From positions 186,001 to 250,000 of the forward strand of contig OY970347.1 of the NCBI GenBank assembly GCA_963717635.1: DNA of 64,000 nt, given 5' to 3'. Below are positions 33,587 through 42,476 of this stretch, one piece after another (position 1 is the first letter of the stretch; the number at the start of each line of letters is the position of its first letter). This stretch comes from JALZKA01 sp963717635 (GTDB lineage Bacteria; Actinomycetota; Thermoleophilia; Solirubrobacterales; 70-9). Made by a program: the position numbers and the translations under genes. The notes below the pieces were generated by a model. The model was not told where the DNA came from. It was given only the letters and a program-made list of their open reading frames with translations, and ran no database searches.

Positions 33587-34587
33587 GCCAGGACGCCTAT
33601 TCGGCCGCCGGCGTGAGCCAGCGCGACGCCGATTCCGCGGTCGGCGCGCTGGTCGAGCACCTCGCGCGGATCGACACCGGAAAGCCGTCGCGCGTCGTGT
33701 CGCTGCCGGGCCACTACGCGAGCGTCCTGCGCCTCGACGATCAGACCGGGATCGCGTTCGGGACCGACGGCGTGGGGACGAAGATGATGGTCGCGGAGCA
33801 GCTCGGGCGCTTCGACACGATCGGCGTCGATTGCATCGCGATGAACGTCAACGACCTGATCTGCGTCGGCGCCGAGCCGATCGCGATGCTCGACTTCATC
33901 CTCTGCCGCGAGGCGGATCCGGAGGTCTGCGGGCAGATCGGCCAGGGCCTGCGGGCCGGGGCCGAGCTGGCCGCGATCGAGATCCCCGGGGGCGAGATCG
34001 CCCAAGTCGGCGACGTCGTCAAGGGCTGGGAGCTGGGCGGCTCGGCGATCGGGCTGGTCGCGCTCGACGCGATCGTCAGCGGCGAGCGCATTGCCGCCGG
34101 CGACGCGCTGATCGGCCTGCCCTCATCCGGCCTGCACTCGAATGGCTACACCCTCGCGCGCCGCGCCCTTGCGGACGTGCCGCTGGACGACACCAGGCTC
34201 GGACCGCCGCTCGGCGACATCCTGCTCGAGCCCACGACGATCTACGTCCGGGCCGTGCTCGAACTGTTGGCCTCCGATGTCGATGTGCGGGGCCTTGCCC
34301 ACATCACGGGCGACGGCCTCAACAATCTGCTGAGGCTCTCACGCAGCGTCGGTTACGAGCTCTCCGACCCGCTCGAGGTGCCGCCCGTGTTCGGCCTGAT
34401 CCAGGATCTCGGCGGGGTCTCGGGCGAGGAGATGCACGAGGTCTTCAACATGGGCCTGGGGTTCGTCTGCGTCGTGCCGGACGCCGATGCCGACGCGGCA
34501 ATCAAGCTGCTCACCCGCCGCCACGCCGGCACCCGGCGGGTCGGCGCGGTGACCGGCGACGCCGGCGTCGTCCTCCGCTCTTCGTAG
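33583..34587 (+). CDS. purM: Phosphoribosylformylglycinamidine cyclo-ligase (AIR synthetase)
   Basis: A 334-residue ATP-dependent enzyme of purine synthesis that converts FGAM to 5-aminoimidazole ribonucleotide. GIAFGTDGVGTKMMVAE is the signature near the N-terminus; IGVDCIAMNVNDLICVGAEP, GAELAAIEIPGGE, IGLPSSGLHSNGYTLAR and HITGDGLNNLLRL follow in the usual order. The length is typical. I used the ATG at 33583 because it overlaps the uppP stop; the frame runs further upstream inside uppP. Its neighbours are not purine genes, so it seems to have been attached to the envelope pair by chance or for growth-rate coupling. Confidence 0.95.
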   Translation: MSQDAYSAAGVSQRDADSAVGALVEHLARIDTGKPSRVVSLPGHYASVLRLDDQTGIAFGTDGVGTKMMVAEQLGRFDTIGVDCIAMNVNDLICVGAEPIAMLDFILCREADPEVCGQIGQGLRAGAELAAIEIPGGEIAQVGDVVKGWELGGSAIGLVALDAIVSGERIAAGDALIGLPSSGLHSNGYTLARRALADVPLDDTRLGPPLGDILLEPTTIYVRAVLELLASDVDVRGLAHITGDGLNNLLRLSRSVGYELSDPLEVPPVFGLIQDLGGVSGEEMHEVFNMGLGFVCVVPDADADAAIKLLTRRHAGTRRVGAVTGDAGVVLRSS

Positions 34588-34591
34588 CCGT

Positions 34592-34597
34592 TAACGT
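34592..34597 (+). promoter_or_regulatory. -10 box before the DJ-1/PfpI gene
   Basis: TAACGT lies nine bases before the ATG at 34607 in the 19-base gap after purM, matching the leaderless spacing. Confidence 0.35.
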
Positions 34598-34606
34598 CAC
34601 CTGCCG

Positions 34607-35239
34607 ATGCAGATCGCGATCCTTATCTTCGAGAAACTGACCGCGCTCGACGCGGTCGGCCCCTATGAGGTGCTGTCGCGGGTGCCGGGCGTCGAGCTGA
34701 CGTTCGTCGCCACCGAGACCGGCCCGCTGCGCACCGACACCGACCGGCTGGGGCTCAATGCCGACGCGACCATCGAGGACATGCCTGAGCCGGATGTGGT
34801 TCTGATCCCGGGCGGCGAGGGCAACCGGCCACTGCTCAAGGACGAGCGGGTGCTGGGTTGGCTGCGTCACGCCCACCAGCACACGAGCTGGACCACGTCG
34901 GTCTGCACCGGTTCGCTCGTCCTGGGCGCGGCCGGCATCCTCGACGGCAAGCGCGCCACGAGCCACTGGGCCTATCGCGAGGCGCTCAGGGAGTACGGCG
35001 CGGAGCCGGTGGCCGAGCGGGTCGTCGAGGACGGCAAGGTCATGACCGCCGCCGGCGTCTCCTCTGGAATCGACATGGCGCTCACGCTGGTCGGGCGCGT
35101 GTTCGACGAGAACGTCGCCAAGGCGATCCAACTGGGGATCGAGTACGACCCCGATCCGCCGTTCGACTCGGGCTCGCCGGAGAAGGCGGCGCCCGAGCTG
35201 GTCGAGCTGATCCGCGGCCTCGAAACCGCCGGGTCCTAG
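34607..35239 (+). CDS. DJ-1/PfpI family protein (isocyanide-hydratase-like)
   Basis: A 210-residue flavodoxin-like protein of the DJ-1/PfpI superfamily. FEKLTALDAVGPYEVLSRVPG, VVLIPGGEGNRP and TTSVCTGSLVLGAAGILDG are recognisable; C100 sits at the nucleophile elbow and is followed by ATSHWAYREAL. This combination is closest to the isocyanide hydratase/AraC-amidotransferase-like branch. The reaction is not certain. There is no DNA-binding domain. It is flanked by its own -10-like box and by a kinase gene 32 bases downstream. Confidence 0.86.
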   Translation: MQIAILIFEKLTALDAVGPYEVLSRVPGVELTFVATETGPLRTDTDRLGLNADATIEDMPEPDVVLIPGGEGNRPLLKDERVLGWLRHAHQHTSWTTSVCTGSLVLGAAGILDGKRATSHWAYREALREYGAEPVAERVVEDGKVMTAAGVSSGIDMALTLVGRVFDENVAKAIQLGIEYDPDPPFDSGSPEKAAPELVELIRGLETAGS

Positions 35240-35254
35240 TCCGCCTCCGGCCCA

Positions 35255-35260
35255 TAGGAT
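35255..35260 (+). promoter_or_regulatory. -10 box before the Ser/Thr kinase gene
   Basis: TAGGAT lies eleven bases before the kinase ATG at 35272, giving a transcript with almost no leader. Confidence 0.35.
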
Positions 35261-35271
35261 CGGGGCCCAGG

Positions 35272-36795
35272 ATGACCGCCGACGCACAACCACCGAAGAG
35301 CGGGACCGGCCTGATCGGGACCACCCTCAACGGGCGCTACCGACTGGAATCCAAGCTCGGCTCCGGCGGGATGTCCACCGTCTATTTGGGCCTCGACCAG
35401 ACGCTCGAGCGCCAGGTCGCGATCAAGGTCCTGCACCGCGAAATGCACGACCAGCCGGACCAGATGGAGCGCTTCCGGCGCGAGGCGCGCGCGGTCGCGC
35501 AGCTCTCGCATCCCAACGTGGTCGCCGTGATCGACGCGGGCGACGACGAAGGTCACCCATACATCGTCTTCGAGTACGTCGAAGGCGAGACCCTGAAGGA
35601 ACGGATCGACCGCTTCGGCCGGCTGCCGCTGGACGAAGCCGCGGCGTATTCGATCGAGATCGGCCGCGGACTCCAGGCGGCCCACCTCGGGCAGATGGTG
35701 CATCGCGACGTGAAGCCCCAGAACGTGCTGATCGACGCGGAGGGCCGCGCCAAGGTGACGGACTTCGGGATCGCGCTCTCGATGGAGTCGGACGGCCTGA
35801 CCAAGACCGGCCGGGTGCTCGGGACCACGGACTACGTCTCGCCCGAACAGGCGATGGGCCGTCCCGTCGACGCGCGCTCGGACATCTATTCGCTGGGGAT
35901 CCTGCTGTTCGAGATGCTGGACGGCGACGTCCCGTTCAAGGCGGAGACCGTGGTCGGCGTGGCGATGAAGCACGTCAACGACGAGATGCCGGACATCCAG
36001 CGCCGGCGGCCAGGGGTCTCGGCGGCACTGGCGTCGGTGGTGGAGCGGGCGACGCAGAAGGAGCCGAAGAGGCGCTACCCGGACATCGGCGCGATGCTGG
36101 CCGACCTGGAGGGCGCGCTGGAGGTGGAGATCGCGCGCTCGGGCGGCGGCACCGGCGACACCACCACGGTGCTCGACTCGGTCCCGGCCCGCGAGCGCCT
36201 GCTCAGCTCGCGGACAGTTTCGATCGCCGGGATCCTGCTGGTACTGGCCGGCGTTTTGGTCGCGCTGGCCCTGGTCGAACTCGGGGGCGAGGGCGACCAG
36301 CGGGGCCAGGATCTGCGCGAGCCGACGGCGCCTGGGGCGGGCGGCGAGTTCGAGCTCGCCTCGGCCGAGGACTTCGACCCGGAGGGCGGGGACGGTGAGC
36401 ATCCCGACGAGGTCGGCCTGGCGCTCGACGGCGACCCCGGCACCTCCTGGGTGACCGAGACCTACACGGTCTCCGCGGCGATGGCCGACAGCGGCAAGGA
36501 GGGCGTCGGCCTGATCGTCGATGCCGAGGAGGTGGTCGCCGGCCGCCAGCTGCAGATCACGACCGAGAACCCGGGCTGGGGCGGCGAGATCTACGGCGCC
36601 GCCGAGGGCCCGCCCGCCGACCTCGCGGGCTGGGGCGAGCCGATCCAGGCCTTCACGACCAGCGAGGAGGAGACGACGATCGAGCTGAACGAGAACGAAT
36701 CGCGCTTCTATCTGATCTGGATCACCGACCTGGCCGAGAACCCGGAGGACGCCGGATTCTTCGCCACCCTCGGCGACGTCAAGCTGTTCGGCTAG
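35272..36795 (+). CDS. Transmembrane Ser/Thr protein kinase with discoidin-like external domain
   Basis: A 507-residue Hanks-type kinase. The kinase domain (about 23-285) has the Gly loop LGSGGMSTVY (29-38), K52 in AIKVL, the catalytic loop H144-R145-D146-VKPQN, D164-FG, and GTTDYVSPEQ. A single membrane helix lies at about 315-337. The external part (about 350-507) looks like a carbohydrate-binding F5/8 type C-like beta domain: ALDGDPGTSWVTETY, GVGLIVDAEEVVAGRQLQI, RFYLIWITDL. That would be a ligand sensor different from PASTA. The ATG at 35272 was chosen over the longer frame, which overlaps the DJ-1 gene. It converges on ddl with shared CTAG. Confidence 0.88.
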   Translation: MTADAQPPKSGTGLIGTTLNGRYRLESKLGSGGMSTVYLGLDQTLERQVAIKVLHREMHDQPDQMERFRREARAVAQLSHPNVVAVIDAGDDEGHPYIVFEYVEGETLKERIDRFGRLPLDEAAAYSIEIGRGLQAAHLGQMVHRDVKPQNVLIDAEGRAKVTDFGIALSMESDGLTKTGRVLGTTDYVSPEQAMGRPVDARSDIYSLGILLFEMLDGDVPFKAETVVGVAMKHVNDEMPDIQRRRPGVSAALASVVERATQKEPKRRYPDIGAMLADLEGALEVEIARSGGGTGDTTTVLDSVPARERLLSSRTVSIAGILLVLAGVLVALALVELGGEGDQRGQDLREPTAPGAGGEFELASAEDFDPEGGDGEHPDEVGLALDGDPGTSWVTETYTVSAAMADSGKEGVGLIVDAEEVVAGRQLQITTENPGWGGEIYGAAEGPPADLAGWGEPIQAFTTSEEETTIELNENESRFYLIWITDLAENPEDAGFFATLGDVKLFG

Positions 36796-37763
36796 AAGGC
36801 GTGTGAGCGCTCTTCGGCGTGGCGCGCCACCGCGAGCTTGACCAGCCGGTCGCAGAGCTCCGGGTACGACACGCCCGTCGCCTCGAACAGCTTGCCGAAG
36901 ACGCTGGTCGCGGTGAAGCCCGGGATCGTGTTGATCTCGTTGACCAGCACTGCCCCCGACTCGAGCACGAAGAAGTCGCAGCGGGCGAGCCCGCGGCCGT
37001 CGATCGCCCGGTAGACGGCAGCCGCGAGCTCGCGCACCCGTGCGACCGCGTCGCCGCCGATCGCCGCCGGCACCGCCAGCTCCATCCCGCCCTCCGAGTA
37101 CTTGGCCTCGAAGTCGTACCACTCGGCCCCACGGGTGATGATTTCGCCCGGCAGCGATGTCTCCGGCTCCGAGTTGCCGATCACCGAGCATTCGACCTCA
37201 CGGCCCTCGGCGTGGGCCTCGACGATCACGCGCGGGTCGTGCCCGCGAGCAAGCTCGACCGCCTCGTCGAGCTCGCGCTCGACCGAGGTCACCCTGGTGA
37301 TCCCGACGCTGGATCCCAGCCGCGACGGCTTCACCCAGAGCGGCGTGCCCATCGCCGCGACCTGGTCGCGCCAGCCTGGCTCGCCCGCCTGGCAGAACGC
37401 GACCTGCGGAAAGCCGTGAAACGCCAACAGCCGCTTGCAGACCAGCTTGTCCATCGCGACGGCCGCCGCGAGCACGCTCGGCCCCGCGTATGGGACGTCG
37501 AGGCACTCGAGCAGTCCCTGCACCGTTCCGTCCTCGCCGAACGGGCCGTGCAGGACCGGGAAGGCGACGTCAACCCCCTCCAGGCCGCCGGCCGCCCGCA
37601 ACTCGACCTCGGCTCCGTCGCGAAGCCAGCGCCCGTCGCGCTCGATCAGGATCCGCGTGACCTCGTGCCCAGAGGCCTCCAGCCCCTCGGCGACCGAGGC
37701 ACCCGAGCGCAGCGACACCTCGTGTTCCGATGAGCGGCCGCCGGAGATCACCGCGACCTTCAT
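36792..37763 (-). CDS. ddl: D-alanine--D-alanine ligase
   Basis: A 323-residue ATP-grasp ligase that makes the D-Ala-D-Ala end of the peptidoglycan precursor. Landmarks in order: VAVISGGRSSEHEVSLRSG, FPVLHGPFGEDGTVQG, DVPYAGPSVLAAAVAMDK, WVKPSRLGSSVGI, the central CDFFVLESGAVLVNEINTIPGFT with metal ligands E and N, and a short C-terminal helix. The ATG at 37763 overlaps the pknB stop (ATGA), which makes ddl the last gene of the fha-pstP-rodA-pbpA-pknB operon. I know that operon's usual order in Actinobacteria without ddl at its end. Confidence 0.94.
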   Translation of the reverse strand: MKVAVISGGRSSEHEVSLRSGASVAEGLEASGHEVTRILIERDGRWLRDGAEVELRAAGGLEGVDVAFPVLHGPFGEDGTVQGLLECLDVPYAGPSVLAAAVAMDKLVCKRLLAFHGFPQVAFCQAGEPGWRDQVAAMGTPLWVKPSRLGSSVGITRVTSVERELDEAVELARGHDPRVIVEAHAEGREVECSVIGNSEPETSLPGEIITRGAEWYDFEAKYSEGGMELAVPAAIGGDAVARVRELAAAVYRAIDGRGLARCDFFVLESGAVLVNEINTIPGFTATSVFGKLFEATGVSYPELCDRLVKLAVARHAEERSHAF

Positions 37764-39664
37764 GGGCGTAGCCCCGGTTGGCGCGGTGACAACTCGTCGG
37801 GCGGTGGCTCCTCTTCCGGCGGCGGTTCGGGCTCGACGAAGACCGCGACGTAGATCGTCACCCGGTCGCCCTGGCGGATCCGGGTACCACCGGCGGGTGC
37901 CTGGTCGGTCACCCGGCCGTCCTGCGTCGAGTCGTCGGTCTCCTGCTCGATCACCTTGATGTTGGTCACGCCGCGCCCCTGCAGCGTGGCGACCGCGGTG
38001 TCCTCGGGCTGCCCCACGACGTCGGGCAGGACCACCGACCCGGCGCCGGTCGAGACGGTGATGATCACCTGGGTCCCCTTCTTCACCGCGCCGCCTGGGC
38101 CCGGGTCCTGCGCGATCACGGTGCCCTCGGGCTCGTCCGAGTTCTCGGTCTCGACGTTGGGAACGAACCCGGCGCTCCGCAGCTCGGATTGAGCCGACGA
38201 CTCGGTCTGGCCCAGCACGTCGGGGACCGGCGCCAGGTCCGGGCCCTTCGAGGCGAAGGCGGTGACGACCGACTCGCACTCGACCTTCTCGCCGACCGAG
38301 GGGTCGGTGCGGACCACCCGTCCCGCCGCCACGTTCTCCGAGAAAGTGCGACGGTCCTCGACCTGAAGCTGTTCGTCCTGGAGCTTCTCGGTCGCGGTCG
38401 CGAGCGGGTCCCCGACGACGTCGGGGACCGCGACCGCCAAGCCGAGGCTGACCGAGATCTCCACCGTCGAGCCCTCGTCCGCTTCGCTGCCCGCCGGCGG
38501 GTTCTGCTCGGCCACCGTCTGGGGCTCATCGCAGCTCTCGAAGGTCGAGGGCAGAACCTCGAAGCCGGCGTCTTCAAGGATGCTGGTCGCGTCCTCCTGA
38601 GACTCTCCGATCACGGTCGGCACTCGGACCTGGGCCGACCGGGTCAGCGCGAACAGCACGACCGCCGCGATCAGGGCGGCCACGACTCCCAGTGCGATCA
38701 GCTTCTTGCGGCGGCTCGAGGCCTCGTCTTCGGAGGCCTCAGGTGGTGGTGGTGCGGCCCCAGCTCCCGCCGCCGCCGCGCCCGCAAGCGCTCCAGCCCC
38801 AGCGGCGGCGGCGTAGGCGGCCGTGTCGCCGATCGCGCCGCCGGCCGGATCGTTCTCCGCCTCGTCGAGCGCGCGCAGGAACTCGTTCGCGGTCTGGAAC
38901 CGGTTCTCCGGGTCCTTGGCAAGCGCCTTCAGCACGACTGCCTCGAGCGCCGGCGAGATCTCCGGGTTCAGCTCGCGGGGCCGGCGCGGCTGCTCGGAGA
39001 CCTGCTTGAGCGCGATCGCGACGGCGGTCTCCGCCTCGAACGGGACCCGACCGGTGAGCGCCTCGTAGAGGATCACGCCGATCGAGTAGAGATCCGACGT
39101 CGCGGTGACCTCGAAGCCCTGCGCCTGCTCCGGAGACAGGTACTGCGCGGTGCCAAGGACCGAGCCGGTCTGGGTGATCTCCGACGCCCCGGCCCGGGCG
39201 ATTCCGAAGTCCGCCACCCGTGCCCGCCCGTCGGCGTCGACCAGGACGTTGTGGGGCTTGAGGTCGCGATGGACGATTCCCCGCTCGTGGGCAAAGCGGG
39301 CGCCGGCGAGGATCTGGCGCACGATCTCGGTCGCCTCCCCGACCGAGAGGCCGCGCCCGATCAGATCCTTGAGCGACGCGCCCTGCACGTACTCCATCGC
39401 GATCCAGTGGCGCCCCTCGAACTCGCCGCGGTCGTAGACGCCGACGACGTTCGGGTGCTGGAGGCCGGCTGCCGCCTGTGCCTCGCGCCGGAAGCGTTCG
39501 ACGAACTGCTCGTCCTGCGCGAAGCGCTCGTGCAGGAACTTCAGCGCGACCTGGCGCCCGAGCATCGCGTCGTCGGCCGACCACACGTCCGCCATGCCGC
39601 CCGAGCCGATCCGCTCGATCAGCGTGTAGCGATCGCCGATCCTCTGTCCGGGCTCGAGCCTCAT
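37760..39664 (-). CDS. pknB: PASTA-domain Ser/Thr protein kinase PknB
   Basis: A 634-residue kinase of the PknB/Stk1 type. The kinase domain (about 11-270) has GSGGMADVW (20-28), K42, H132-R133-D134-LKPHN, D152-FG and GTAQYLSPEQ. After an Ala/Pro-rich linker comes one membrane helix (322-341), then four PASTA repeats beginning at VRVPTVIG (347), VAVPDVVG, APVPDVLG and VVLPDVVG, and an acidic Pro-rich tail (EPEPPPEEEPPPDE). PASTA repeats bind muropeptides or lipid II, so the kinase would report on wall growth to the FHA proteins, RodA and PbpA of the same operon. The ATG overlaps the pbpA stop. Confidence 0.95.
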   Translation of the reverse strand: MRLEPGQRIGDRYTLIERIGSGGMADVWSADDAMLGRQVALKFLHERFAQDEQFVERFRREAQAAAGLQHPNVVGVYDRGEFEGRHWIAMEYVQGASLKDLIGRGLSVGEATEIVRQILAGARFAHERGIVHRDLKPHNVLVDADGRARVADFGIARAGASEITQTGSVLGTAQYLSPEQAQGFEVTATSDLYSIGVILYEALTGRVPFEAETAVAIALKQVSEQPRRPRELNPEISPALEAVVLKALAKDPENRFQTANEFLRALDEAENDPAGGAIGDTAAYAAAAGAGALAGAAAAGAGAAPPPPEASEDEASSRRKKLIALGVVAALIAAVVLFALTRSAQVRVPTVIGESQEDATSILEDAGFEVLPSTFESCDEPQTVAEQNPPAGSEADEGSTVEISVSLGLAVAVPDVVGDPLATATEKLQDEQLQVEDRRTFSENVAAGRVVRTDPSVGEKVECESVVTAFASKGPDLAPVPDVLGQTESSAQSELRSAGFVPNVETENSDEPEGTVIAQDPGPGGAVKKGTQVIITVSTGAGSVVLPDVVGQPEDTAVATLQGRGVTNIKVIEQETDDSTQDGRVTDQAPAGGTRIRQGDRVTIYVAVFVEPEPPPEEEPPPDELSPRQPGLRP

Positions 39665-41139
39665 CCGCCCGCCAGCGCATCCATGACCTGCATCGCAACC
39701 GGGCCGGCGACCTCGCCGCCGAAACAGCCGGTGCAGCGCTCGAGCATGGCGGCGACCGCGATCTGCGGGTCCTCAGCCGGAGCGAAGCCGATGAACCATG
39801 GCCGGTTCAGCGACTCCTCGACGTTGATCTCAGCGGTTCCGGTCTTGCCTGCGAGCTGGCCGAGAGACGTGGTGAGCCCGCTCGCGGTGCCTTCGTTGGC
39901 GACGTTGGTCATCATCTCGACCAGTTGGGCAGCCGTCTCCTCGCTCATCACCTGGGTCTGCTCGTCGGGGTCCAGCTCCTCGATCTGGCGCCCGTCGGGG
40001 TCGGCCGCCTCCTGCAGGAAGGTCGGCTCCATCAGCTTGCCGTCGTTCGCCACCGCGCCGGCCACCTGCGCCATCTGCAGCGGCGTCGACCGCAACTGGC
40101 CCTCGGCGCCGCCCTGCCCGATCGCCACCCGGCCGACGTCGAACGCTTCGGTGACAAGGTCCCCCTCCGAGTTGTAGACCCCGCTCGCGATCATCTGGTC
40201 CGGCGGGTAGTCGAGCTTCGGATCCGCGTAGAAGCCGAAGCGCGTCATGTACTCGACCATCGTGCCCGTCCCGAGCTCCTCGCCCACCTGGGCCCAGTAG
40301 GTGTTGACCGAGTTGGTCAGGGCGGTCGTCATGTCAATCGACCCGAAGTCGGCCCCGCCGGAGTTGGCCAGCGGCGCGCCCGAGATCTCGACCCCGGAGT
40401 TCGCGTTCAGCGTGGTCGATGTGTCGAACTCGCCCGAGTCGAGCGCCGCCGTCGCCGTCACCACCTTCATTGTCGAGCCGGGCTCATAGGTGCTCTGCAC
40501 CGAGCGGTTGAAGAGGCCCGCGGCGGTCCCCTCCTTTGAAAGCTGGGAGAAGACATCCTCGTCCTGGACCGCGTTGGGGTCGAACCCGGGAACCGACGCC
40601 ATCACCTTGACGGCGCCGGTGTCGGGCTCGATCGCGACCACGGATCCCGCTCCATCCGTGCCCGGAGTCGAGGCCAGGGCGTTTTGAAGCGCCTCGAGCG
40701 CCACCCGCTGCGCGTTCGCGTCGAGGGTCAGCGTCACGTCCGCGCCCGCGCGCGTCGTGCCCGAAAGCTGGTCGATGATCGAGGCGAACTCGTTCTGGTC
40801 GCCGGACAGGAGTTCGTTCTCCGACAGCTCGATTCCGGATCGGCCGACGTCGATGAACGAGTAGCCCACCGGGTTGCCGAACAACTCACCCTGGGGGTAG
40901 GTGCGGACGAAGACGCGCTGCGGGCCGCCGCCGACCGGGTTCGACTCGGCGATCAGGACGCCGTCGGAGGTCGTGATCGTCCCGCGCTCGATCTGCTGCT
41001 CCTCAATCAACGGCCGGCGGTTCTGCGAGTTCTCGTCCAGCTCGTCGGCCTCGAGCACTGCCCAGCGTGAGGTGAACGCGACGAGCCCGGCGAAGAGCAC
41101 GATCACGAGCGCGTAGATGCGGACGATCTGGCGGTTCAC
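39661..41139 (-). CDS. pbpA: Class B penicillin-binding protein (PbpA)
   Basis: A 492-residue transpeptidase with one N-terminal membrane helix (about 6-24), a non-catalytic domain, and the penicillin-binding domain. The catalytic motifs are S222-T-M-K225 (YEPGSTMKVVTA), S277-V-N279 (TNSVNTYW) and K432-T-G (LAGKTGTAE). The GTG at 41139 overlaps the rodA stop (GTGA). RodA and PbpA form the polymerase/transpeptidase pair that elongates or splits the wall; pairing them in one operon with PstP and PknB is the standard actinobacterial arrangement. Confidence 0.94.
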   Translation of the reverse strand: MNRQIVRIYALVIVLFAGLVAFTSRWAVLEADELDENSQNRRPLIEEQQIERGTITTSDGVLIAESNPVGGGPQRVFVRTYPQGELFGNPVGYSFIDVGRSGIELSENELLSGDQNEFASIIDQLSGTTRAGADVTLTLDANAQRVALEALQNALASTPGTDGAGSVVAIEPDTGAVKVMASVPGFDPNAVQDEDVFSQLSKEGTAAGLFNRSVQSTYEPGSTMKVVTATAALDSGEFDTSTTLNANSGVEISGAPLANSGGADFGSIDMTTALTNSVNTYWAQVGEELGTGTMVEYMTRFGFYADPKLDYPPDQMIASGVYNSEGDLVTEAFDVGRVAIGQGGAEGQLRSTPLQMAQVAGAVANDGKLMEPTFLQEAADPDGRQIEELDPDEQTQVMSEETAAQLVEMMTNVANEGTASGLTTSLGQLAGKTGTAEINVEESLNRPWFIGFAPAEDPQIAVAAMLERCTGCFGGEVAGPVAMQVMDALAGG

Positions 41140-42476
41140 GCGGGGGCTCCGGCGGGCCGACGGGCTCGGTCGGAGACCAGCAACACAAGCGCCAACAGGA
41201 TCATGTTGGCGACGATCGAGCTACCTCCATAGGAGATGAAGGGCAGGGTCACACCCGTCAGCGGGATCAGCTTGACGACGCCGCCGATGATCACGAACGC
41301 CTGCAGGCAGAAGACCGCCGTGAGACCGGTCGCCAGGAGCTTCGAGAACCCGTCCGGCGCCATCACCGCGGTCTTGAAGCCGCGGGCGCCGATCAGCGCA
41401 TAGCAGGCGATCAGGCCGCAGGCCCCGAACAGGCCGAGCTCGGCGACGATCACCGCGTAGATGAAGTCGGTGTGGGGCTCGGGCAGGATCGAGCCGCAAA
41501 ACGGGAAGCCCTGTTGGCAGGAATCGGGGAAGAACGGCCCCGGCAGCTTCAACAACGACTGCCCGAGGCCCTCCCCGAACAACCCACCCTCGGCCTGGGT
41601 GAACAGCGCCGCCGTGATCTGCCCCGCGCCCTCGGGCGCGCCCCGTGCAAACGGGTCGACCCAGATGTCGATCCGGTCCTGGACGTGCCCGATCGTGCCG
41701 GCGAAGAACGCGGCTCCGGCGAAGAACATGACCAGGCCGACGAGCACGTACGAGAAGCGGTTGGTGGCGACGTAGACCAGCGCTAGGAACGCGCCGAAGA
41801 ACATCAGCGAGCTGCCGAGGTCGCGGATGAAGACCAGCATCACCATCGCGGCGCCCCAGACCACCAGCAGCGGCCCGAAGTGCTTGATCGGCGGAATCGT
41901 CAGGCCGGCGATGCGCCGGGCCGCGACGCTCAGCAGCTCGCGCTTCTCGTTCAGGTAGCTGGCCAGGAAGATGACCACGCCGATCTTCGCGATCTCGGCG
42001 GGCTGGAACGAGAGCGGGCCCAGGTCGACGGCCAGGAACGCACCGTTCACCTGCGACCCGATGCCCGGGAGCCGGGGCGCCAGGAGCAGCGCCAGCGATG
42101 CCAGGGCGATCAGGTAGCGGTAGCGCTCCAGCACGTGATAGTCGCGCAGGAAGACGATCGTGGCTGCGAACGCACCCAGTCCAAACAGGAAGACCGTGGC
42201 CTGCTCGACCGCGAGCGTCTCGTCGATCCGGTAGAGCACCACGAGGCCGACGGCGGCGAGCGTGGCGCACAACGGGAACAGGTACGGGTCCGCGTGCGGC
42301 AGCGCGACCCGCAGGAACATGTGGGTGCCGAGGCAGATCGCCAGGAAGTAGCCGCCGTAGATCAGGCTGACGTCCGAGATCTCGTCCGAGCGAACGGCGA
42401 AGACGGCGGCGAAACCGGCGGTGACCAGCAGCGCGACCGGGACCAGCGCGAACAGCTCGCGGTTGCGGGCGCTCAT
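41136..42476 (-). CDS. rodA: SEDS-family peptidoglycan polymerase RodA
   Basis: A 446-residue membrane protein with about twelve helices. The SEDS signatures are SFQPAEIAKIGVVIFLA, FIRDLGSSLMFFGAFLALVY, the extracellular catalytic motif LPEPHTDFIYAVIVAELG with its conserved Glu-x-x-Thr-Asp, and the C-terminal PFISYGGSSIVANM. It polymerises lipid II into glycan strands. The ATG at 42476 overlaps the pstP stop. The N-terminus is about 60 residues longer than E. coli RodA, as in other actinobacterial members. Confidence 0.94.
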   Translation of the reverse strand: MSARNRELFALVPVALLVTAGFAAVFAVRSDEISDVSLIYGGYFLAICLGTHMFLRVALPHADPYLFPLCATLAAVGLVVLYRIDETLAVEQATVFLFGLGAFAATIVFLRDYHVLERYRYLIALASLALLLAPRLPGIGSQVNGAFLAVDLGPLSFQPAEIAKIGVVIFLASYLNEKRELLSVAARRIAGLTIPPIKHFGPLLVVWGAAMVMLVFIRDLGSSLMFFGAFLALVYVATNRFSYVLVGLVMFFAGAAFFAGTIGHVQDRIDIWVDPFARGAPEGAGQITAALFTQAEGGLFGEGLGQSLLKLPGPFFPDSCQQGFPFCGSILPEPHTDFIYAVIVAELGLFGACGLIACYALIGARGFKTAVMAPDGFSKLLATGLTAVFCLQAFVIIGGVVKLIPLTGVTLPFISYGGSSIVANMILLALVLLVSDRARRPAGAPA

